From the NCBI GenBank assembly GCA_021107495.1, contig JAIOSR010000314.1:1-11264 (forward strand): DNA of 11,264 nucleotides. Direction: 5' to 3'. Every line of letters begins with the position of its first letter. Position 1 is the first letter of the stretch. Under the pieces are notes generated by a model. That model was not told where the DNA came from. It ran no database searches and saw only the letters and a program-made list of their open reading frames with translations. Below, one piece after another: positions 7,183 through 11,264 of this stretch. The position numbers and the translations under genes were made by a program. This DNA is from Desulfobacterales bacterium. Its GTDB lineage: Bacteria; Desulfobacterota; DSM-4660; Desulfatiglandales; Desulfatiglandaceae.

Positions 7183-7551
7183 TCATAAAAGCCCGGGATG
7201 GTCCCGGATTTCCCGCTCGATAGCTTCGGGATCGGGTAAATTATAGCGAATAATGTTCTGGAGATGAAAGAGGCTTTCAGGGTCAATCCCGGTAAATTTG
7301 ACCGCAACGGCCCCCGCGCCGGAACGTACTATCTCTCCTTTTACCCGGATGTTCAGCTCGCTGGTGGTTCCAGCCATAATAATTTTTAAATCGCACCCTG
7401 TCCCGGGTTCTAAATCCGCCTTGACCGGAAGAAGGCATCCGCCAACGCTTAGATTGAGAATCTCATCGGCCCTGCACGAAAAATCATGCGCCATGATTTC
7501 CGCGCTGACCCTAAAAAGAACGCGGGTAAACCGTCGTTTTTCTTCTGACAT
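7183..7551 (-). CDS. Single-domain PilZ protein, c-di-GMP binding
   Basis: A 122-residue protein made of one PilZ domain. Both ligand motifs are present: Arg6-Arg7-x-x-Arg10 (RRFTR) near the N-terminus and Asn33-x-Ser35-x-x-Gly38 (NLSVGG), so it should bind c-di-GMP. A helical tail follows (about 88-122). The ATG at 7551 is chosen because GAGGTGG precedes it by 5 nt and it places RRxxR at the usual position; the frame is open to 7605, but those codons lie in phrase repeats and the ribosome site. PilZ single-domain proteins act as adaptors on motility, polysaccharide or chemotaxis machinery; the partner here is unknown. The diguanylate cyclase 2.5 kb away is a possible source of ligand. Confidence 0.92.
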   Translation of the reverse strand: MSEEKRRFTRVLFRVSAEIMAHDFSCRADEILNLSVGGCLLPVKADLEPGTGCDLKIIMAGTTSELNIRVKGEIVRSGAGAVAVKFTGIDPESLFHLQNIIRYNLPDPEAIEREIRDHPGLL

Positions 7552-7592
7552 AATTACCACCTCGAAGTTTCTACAAGTTGAGGCCGGAGAGC

Positions 7593-7638
7593 CGGTAACC
7601 AGCAACCAGTAGCCCAGAACCTTTGAACCCTTGAACCT
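7593..7638 (-). repeat. Degenerate GGTTC phrase repeats in the spacer
   Basis: On minus the spacer before the PilZ gene reads as successive units GGTTCAAGGGTTCAAAGG, TTCTGGGC, TACTGGTTGCTGGTTACC. The same phrases recur in the spacers at 8410-8470 and 9113-9140. They have no coding or palindromic order and are probably a slippage-born or dispersed intergenic repeat. Confidence 0.55.
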
Positions 7639-8402
7639 TAATCTTCAAATCCCTGGCAAAAGGAAAGTACATTTTTCCCCAGGTCCTGTAAATAATAGCC
7701 TCCTTCAAGGATTGCAAATCTTCGACCGTTACACAACCTTTTCGAAAACTTTTTAAGCAACCGGCCTATAAGATAAAAATCAAACGTCTTCAGTCTTTTT
7801 CCAAGATCCTTTTCATATGAATCAAAGCCAGCCGAAACAGCGATGATGTCAATCCCTGCGATCTTGGTCAGATATTCTTCAATCTCTGCAAGATAGGCTC
7901 TTCTGTCGCCCGACACCGGATTCAAAATCTTGATTTCCGGACATCCGGATAGCACGTCAATATTTCCATCTCCTTTGTGTGCATCAAAATCCAGAACAAA
8001 TGCCCCTTTTATCTTCCCTTTGGACCTGAGTTTCAGCAGGGGAATTCCCATATTGTTGAAATAGCAAAATCCCCAGCCTGAGGCACGGGAGGCGTGATGC
8101 CCTGGTGGCCGTATGCATGCAAACGTGGGCACTCCGTCATAAGCAATTTCTGCGGCGGATAAGGCGCCACCTGCAGACAGAAGGGCCATACGAAAAAGTT
8201 TCTCATCTTGCCTGATGCGGTTCACATGACCCTGAGTGTGTGCCCGCAGCACATCCTCAATCTGAGCCGGTATTGGTTTATGCACAGAGTAATCCTTTTG
8301 CCTGAAAAGAACATCCATGATGCTTTCCATTCTGCCTTCGCTGGCAGCAAGCTCCGTGGCATAACTTGAATTCTTATAGCCCTCATGAAAGATGATTTTC
8401 AT
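7638..8402 (-). CDS. Compact histone-deacetylase-family (arginase/deacetylase fold) hydrolase
   Basis: A 254-residue zinc-amidohydrolase. Seen: RPPGHHA with catalytic His102-His103, GFCYFNN (111-117), zinc ligands Asp140 and His142 in LDFDAHKGDG, third ligand Asp194 in SAGFDSYEKD, and ILEGGY with Tyr236 (231-236). The canonical DxDxHHGNG has Lys143 in place of the second His, which is not a zinc ligand. Bacterial relatives deacetylate acetyl-polyamines, acetoin-pathway proteins or acetyl-lysine; the substrate is not determined. It is shorter than the usual 300-340 residues, mainly because the segment between the zinc loop and AGFD lacks the long loop that normally carries SLHQ and PFYPGTG. 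No Shine-Dalgarno is visible before the ATG (CTTCCTTTAAT precedes it), although the start FHEGY fits the family. It follows the MBL gene by 99 bp and precedes PilZ by 86 bp, so an operon is likely. Confidence 0.92.
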   Translation of the reverse strand: MKIIFHEGYKNSSYATELAASEGRMESIMDVLFRQKDYSVHKPIPAQIEDVLRAHTQGHVNRIRQDEKLFRMALLSAGGALSAAEIAYDGVPTFACIRPPGHHASRASGWGFCYFNNMGIPLLKLRSKGKIKGAFVLDFDAHKGDGNIDVLSGCPEIKILNPVSGDRRAYLAEIEEYLTKIAGIDIIAVSAGFDSYEKDLGKRLKTFDFYLIGRLLKKFSKRLCNGRRFAILEGGYYLQDLGKNVLSFCQGFED

Positions 8403-8431
8403 ATTAAAGGAAGTTCGGGGTCCAGGGCTTG

Positions 8432-8446
8432 CCCGCCTCCGGCGGG
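8432..8446 (-). repeat. GC-rich hairpin in the spacer
   Basis: CCCGCC-TCC-GGCGGG is a perfect 6-bp stem with a 3-nt loop, within GGTTC phrase repeats and a run of CTCTGACTTCCGAC-like units (8463-8500). It lies between the MBL and deacetylase-family genes. There is no U-tract on either side, so it is better read as an attenuating or mRNA-stabilising hairpin, or as a dispersed repeat, than a terminator. Confidence 0.4.
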
Positions 8447-8501
8447 TTCGGGGTTGCTGGTTCTCTGACTTCCGACCTCTGACTCTTGCCTCCTGACCTC
8501 G

Positions 8502-9098
8502 CTATATTCTCTTGCTCTTTCTGACATTGTCAAGCGATGAATATAACGATTGTTTAACCCTGTGGGTTATCGGCTCGCCGTGCCCCGGGTAGATCACAGT
8601 AATGTTTCTTCGCGCGATCCTTTCAAAGGCGCGGACAAAATCCTCCTGATACGAACCATTTGTCGTTGTAATGATAAGGGTTGTATCGCCCGAAAAGAGC
8701 ACTTTGTCTTGTTCACAATACAGGCAAATCGAATCAGTGGTATGTCCCGGAATATGTATAACCTCGAACCGCCTGTCTGCTAACTTCAGTGTCTGTCCGT
8801 TTTTCAAGACATGGCCCACCCCGTCAAATGAATGAAAGGCATAGACATCCGGGGCAAAATTGTCCTTGATAATTGGCAGAAGGTCCACATGGTCATAATG
8901 GTTGTGGGTCAGTATTACCTTCTCGATCTTGTGTTTGCCAGCACCGGCGTCAAGCTTTTTTATCTTATCAATTATCAGAGGATCTCTGCCAACGTCAACC
9001 AGGGCGTTGACGTCATCAATGGCTTTCCGGTCACCTAAAAGAAAATAGGCATTGGATGTGTAAGTATCGCTGTCGTGGGTAAGATTTATGATCTTCAT
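8502..9098 (-). CDS. Metallo-beta-lactamase-fold hydrolase (paralogue B)
   Basis: A 198-residue MBL-fold protein with a full metal site: His65-Asn-His67-Tyr-Asp69-His70, His119 in PGHTTDS, Asp138 in FSGDTT and His173 in YPGHGEP. It aligns without gaps to the product of 5913-6569 for about 145 residues (74 of 140 identical by hand), sharing MKIINL, TYTSNAY, DDVNAL and GRDP. Differences near the active site (SGDTTLII against SGDAPMKI, PGHTTDS against GGHSEDS) and a shorter tail suggest divergence in substrate. The ATG at 9098 is supported by the shared start; the ribosome site is weak (GAG 10 nt upstream). It lies 144 bp after CheR, over a spacer of tandem phrases, and 99 bp before the deacetylase-family gene. 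No sigma-54 element was found ahead of it, unlike its paralogue. Confidence 0.94.
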   Translation of the reverse strand: MKIINLTHDSDTYTSNAYFLLGDRKAIDDVNALVDVGRDPLIIDKIKKLDAGAGKHKIEKVILTHNHYDHVDLLPIIKDNFAPDVYAFHSFDGVGHVLKNGQTLKLADRRFEVIHIPGHTTDSICLYCEQDKVLFSGDTTLIITTTNGSYQEDFVRAFERIARRNITVIYPGHGEPITHRVKQSLYSSLDNVRKSKRI

Positions 9099-9112
9099 GT
9101 GTAAGCGCTCAG

Positions 9113-9223
9113 AGGTTCTGGGTTCAAGGGTTCAGGGTTACCTTTTGGATTGATGATTGATGATTGTCGATTGTTTTCCTTTCCCTTCGACATTCTGCGG
9201 TTCGGCATTCTGCGGTTCTGCGG
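9113..9223. repeat. Spacer made of short tandem and phrase repeats
   Basis: Three kinds follow each other: GGTTC phrases (9114-9140), GATGATT units (about 9151-9172), and a 15-bp tandem TTCGACATTCTGCGG / TTCGGCATTCTGCGG followed by a truncated TTCTGCGG (9186-9223). Nothing coding is visible in the spacer between MBL and CheR apart from these. Confidence 0.65.
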
Positions 9224-9242
9224 TTCTCCTTTAACCATTGCC

Positions 9243-9848
9243 CTATCTCTTCTGAAAGATCTGCACATTCGGGGTCATGTGCTTAAAAAGGTGCTCTGTT
9301 TCCTTAGGCATTTTCTGGGTCTGCTCGGTCACAAAAAAGCCTCCGTAGACAAGGGATTTATGATACATCCTGATTACATTAATGCGCTCGGACTCTGATA
9401 AATGAAGCAGCACATTCTTGCAAACGATCAGGCAAAAATAACCCCGGATCGGTTGCAATGTACGTAAATCATGTTTCTGAAAAGAAACACAATGCATGAT
9501 CTCGTCTGCAATCTTGAAATAGCCTGGCTTATTGTTCGGTGAAAAGTACTTCCTTAAGATATCCTTTGGTATCCGTTTAATAGTCTCTTCGGGATAAGTG
9601 CCTTCTAAAAGAATCTTTCCGAACTCATTGCTTTCTTCATCCAGATCCGTTGCATATATTTGCAGCCTTTTAAACTCATAATACCCTAAGGCCTCTTTAA
9701 AGATAATGGCTACGGAATAAGGTTCCGGTCCCATAGCACACCCTGCGTCCCAGACATTTATGTATCTGTTTTTTCGAAACTCCGGGATCACATAGTCCCT
9801 GACTGCATGCAGGGCAGGAAGATCTCTGAAAAAAAATGTGAATGCCAT
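9243..9848 (-). CDS. CheR-type methyltransferase lacking the N-terminal domain
   Basis: It resembles CheR, which methylates receptor glutamates with SAM. The 201-residue protein starts directly at the segment FTFFFRD (Arg8 fits the conserved FFR arginine), followed by motif I AGCAMGPEPYS (35-45), the acidic ATDLD (66-70), RKYFSPN (99-105) and CKNVLLHL (143-150). The usual 70-80 residue N-terminal helical domain, which contacts receptors, is absent: the ATG at 9848 follows an in-frame TAA two codons upstream, and the sequence before it is repeat. There is also no C-terminal TPR segment. It may be a stand-alone catalytic CheR or may methylate a different partner. Motif I lacks the usual GeE acid (GPE instead). 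It is 251 bp after the MCP gene, and the ribosome site is weak. Confidence in the family is high; activity on MCPs is unsure. Confidence 0.88.
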   Translation of the reverse strand: MAFTFFFRDLPALHAVRDYVIPEFRKNRYINVWDAGCAMGPEPYSVAIIFKEALGYYEFKRLQIYATDLDEESNEFGKILLEGTYPEETIKRIPKDILRKYFSPNNKPGYFKIADEIMHCVSFQKHDLRTLQPIRGYFCLIVCKNVLLHLSESERINVIRMYHKSLVYGGFFVTEQTQKMPKETEHLFKHMTPNVQIFQKR

Positions 9849-9852
9849 TTGT

Positions 9853-9896
9853 TAAGTGCCTAAAGTGAGCTAAAGTGTCTAAAATGCTTAAAGTTT
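9853..9896 (-). repeat. TAAAGTG tandem units before CheR
   Basis: On plus the units TAAGTGCC, TAAAGTGAGC, TAAAGTGTC, TAAAATGCT and TAAAGTTT follow each other, 8 to 10 nt each and increasingly degenerate. They fill the 5' flank of CheR on minus. No promoter of sigma-70 or sigma-54 type was found inside. Confidence 0.55.
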
Positions 9897-9930
9897 AACT
9901 GTCAATTCCCCTGACCACTATTCTTTCTCT

Positions 9931-10043
9931 ATATCCCCCCTACCCCCCACTTATAAAAGGGGGGAACTTGTATCTTCCCTTTTTACAAAATGGGGGGGGG
10001 AATCAATTTCCTCCCCCTTTTGAAAGGGGGATCGAGGGGGATT
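9931..10043. repeat. Modular palindromic repeat, copy 3 (three hairpins)
   Basis: The left arm is ATCCCCCCTACCCCCC and the right arm GGGGGATCGAGGGGGATT. Three internal hairpins (CCCCACTTATAAAAGGGGGG, CCCTTTTTACAAAATGGGG, and CCCCCTTTTGAAAGGGGG) are joined by linkers of about 12 nt, AACTTGTATCTT and AATCAATTTCCT. It lies between the MCP and CheR genes. It is the longest of the three copies in the window. Confidence 0.85.
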
Positions 10044-10099
10044 CAAGGTCAAACATTTTGGAGTCCCCCCGCTAAGCGGGAGGGTTTATCCATGATTAA

Positions 10100-11264
10100 T
10101 TAAAAATCTGCGAAATCAGCATCAGCAGCATCATCGCCCATTGGGATGACAGCCTCAGGTGTCCGGGAGTGATCAGACATTTCGATCTTTTTCACCCCCT
10201 GCTTTGGTGGCGCACCGGAACTTATTTGTTTGCCTCCGTTGCCGCTTCCGTTCAACCTGAATTGGCCAATCATACCGTTGAGTTCCTGGGCCTGTGCGGT
10301 CATCTCCTCTGAGGCCGAGGCAGACTCTTCAGCATTTGCAGCATTTTGCTGGGTTACCTTGTCCATTTCGCCCATGGCCTTGTTTACCTGATCAATTCCC
10401 TGGGTCTGCTCCTGAGAGGCGGCAGCAATCTCACCAACAAGCTCACCTACCTTTGATGCGCTTGTGGCCACCTCGGTAAATGCCTCATTGGTTTTGGCCA
10501 CAATCTCTGAACCACCGGACACCTTCTTGACCGTACCTTCAATCAAGACCGCCGTGTTCTTGGCAGCTTCAGCAGACCGCATAGCAAGATTCCGCACCTC
10601 TTCTGCGACCACTGCAAATCCGGCCCCTGCCTCACCGGCCCTTGCCGCCTCAACCGCCGCATTTAATGCCAGAAGATTAGTCTGGAATGCGATCTCATCA
10701 ATAGTCTTGATGATCTTGGAGGTCTCATCACTTGCCTTTGAGATATCGTCCATAGAGGTGGTCAGTTCTCCCATGGATTCATTGGCCCTTCCAATAACCT
10801 GATTGGCCTCCTCCATCAAAGTATTTGCCTGATTGGCGTTATCTGCATTCTGCTTGGTCATTGAAGCCATCTCCTCAAGGGAGGCAGATGTCTCCTCTAA
10901 TGATGAAGCCTGCTCGCTTGAGCCTTCTGCCAACTGCTGGCTTGATGAGGCAACCTGGCCGGAAGCGGAACCCACCTGTTCGGCTGACATGGCAGCCTGG
11001 CTGAGCGCATCGTGCAGTTTCTTTACGGCTTCATTGATATTCTCTTTGAAGTCGGCTAACTGGCCCTTATAGTCTCCAACAACCTGTTTGGTAAGGTCTC
11101 GATCGGCCATTTTTCCAAGGACCTGCATTGCCTCATTGATGGGGACAACAATGGCATCAAGGGTATTGTTTACCCCCTGGACGATCTTGCCAAAGTCACC
11201 TCCGAAATTGTCAGCATCACCCCTGGTAGCAAGCCTTCCTTCAACCGCGGCCTCGGCTAACATG
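10100..11264 (-). CDS. Methyl-accepting chemotaxis protein, C-terminal signalling part
   Basis: The gene enters from the right edge; 387 residues are visible and the first Met (11263) is internal, so the sensor and membrane parts are missing. Residues 1-80 carry HAMP-like repeats (VNNTLDAIVVPINEAMQVL, then a second block to about 80). Residues 90-335 form the long coiled coil of the signalling domain, with the highly conserved hairpin tip AFQTNLLALNAAVEAARAGE (192-211) and AGFAVVAEEVR (214-224), which binds CheA and CheW. Likely methylation patches are SSLEETSA (120-127) and AEESASASEE (311-320). A flexible Gly-rich linker (338-360) leads to the tail DDAADADFADF, resembling the acidic-aromatic tethers of CheR or CheD on other receptors, though it is not the enteric NWETF. 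The nearest downstream gene is CheR, which fits a receptor-plus-methylase arrangement. Stop is TAA at 10100-10102. Confidence 0.96.
   Translation of the reverse strand, partial: MLAEAAVEGRLATRGDADNFGGDFGKIVQGVNNTLDAIVVPINEAMQVLGKMADRDLTKQVVGDYKGQLADFKENINEAVKKLHDALSQAAMSAEQVGSASGQVASSSQQLAEGSSEQASSLEETSASLEEMASMTKQNADNANQANTLMEEANQVIGRANESMGELTTSMDDISKASDETSKIIKTIDEIAFQTNLLALNAAVEAARAGEAGAGFAVVAEEVRNLAMRSAEAAKNTAVLIEGTVKKVSGGSEIVAKTNEAFTEVATSASKVGELVGEIAAASQEQTQGIDQVNKAMGEMDKVTQQNAANAEESASASEEMTAQAQELNGMIGQFRLNGSGNGGKQISSGAPPKQGVKKIEMSDHSRTPEAVIPMGDDAADADFADF

Noticed and set aside
7602..7617. Minus-strand TGG and TTGCT with 10-nt GG-GC spacing before the PilZ gene, like a sigma-54 promoter.
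   Set aside because: It consists of the local phrase repeat (CTGGTTGCTGGTT) and lacks the CA after GG, so chance from the repeat is more likely.
9113..9223. Tandem repeats considered as a CRISPR array.
   Set aside because: The units are 7 to 15 bp, contiguous and degenerate, with no unique spacers and no cas genes nearby.
10064..10083. GC-rich hairpin (CCCGC-TAA-GCGGG extended to about 8 bp) after the MCP stop, a possible terminator.
   Set aside because: No U-tract follows on minus. It may slow decay of the mRNA, but a rho-independent terminator is not supported.

Overview
The window looks like a piece of a bacterial chromosome from a signalling-rich anaerobe or environmental Gram-negative, most likely Desulfobacterota (former Deltaproteobacteria). 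This is an inference from four things: the mix of chemotaxis adaptation genes with c-di-GMP genes, hybrid kinases of this layout, sigma-54 promoters, and abundant intergenic CCCCCTTT/AAAGGGGG palindromes. Base composition is in the mid-40s % GC by eye. There are no tRNA or rRNA genes, no transposase and no CRISPR array.

Left block (1-4783, all on the minus strand). A sigma-54-type promoter at 4768-4783 precedes a degenerate-receiver/GAF-like/GGDEF diguanylate cyclase. Next comes a receiver-PAS-histidine kinase-receiver hybrid kinase, and 21 bp after it a CheD-HDOD fusion protein that runs off the left edge. This reads as a signalling operon in which one protein joins chemoreceptor deamidation to an HDOD output domain.

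Middle (4784-5912). This is a regulatory and relict stretch. It holds copy 1 of a modular palindromic repeat, a codon-like remnant without a start, a candidate sigma-70 promoter, a small DUF3135-like gene on the plus strand, and a 19-bp palindrome about 90 bp upstream of a second, strong sigma-54 promoter.

Right-centre block (5913-9848). Two paralogous metallo-beta-lactamase-fold hydrolases (about 53% identical over their first 140 residues by hand count) face each other, one on plus and one on minus. Between them lie a GNAT-like acetyltransferase, a PilZ (c-di-GMP-binding) protein and a compact histone-deacetylase-family hydrolase, all on minus. Upstream on minus is a CheR methyltransferase lacking the usual N-terminal helical domain. 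Several spacers in this block are filled with short degenerate phrase repeats.

Right edge (9849-11264). After a three-hairpin copy of the modular repeat comes the C-terminal signalling half of a methyl-accepting chemotaxis protein, entering from beyond the window.

Taken together, the genes cover receptor (MCP), receptor methylation (CheR), receptor deamidation (CheD-HDOD), phosphorelay (hybrid kinase), c-di-GMP synthesis (GGDEF) and c-di-GMP sensing (PilZ). Two sigma-54 promoters suggest that part of the region answers to NtrC-type activators. CheA, CheW, CheY and CheB are not in the window.
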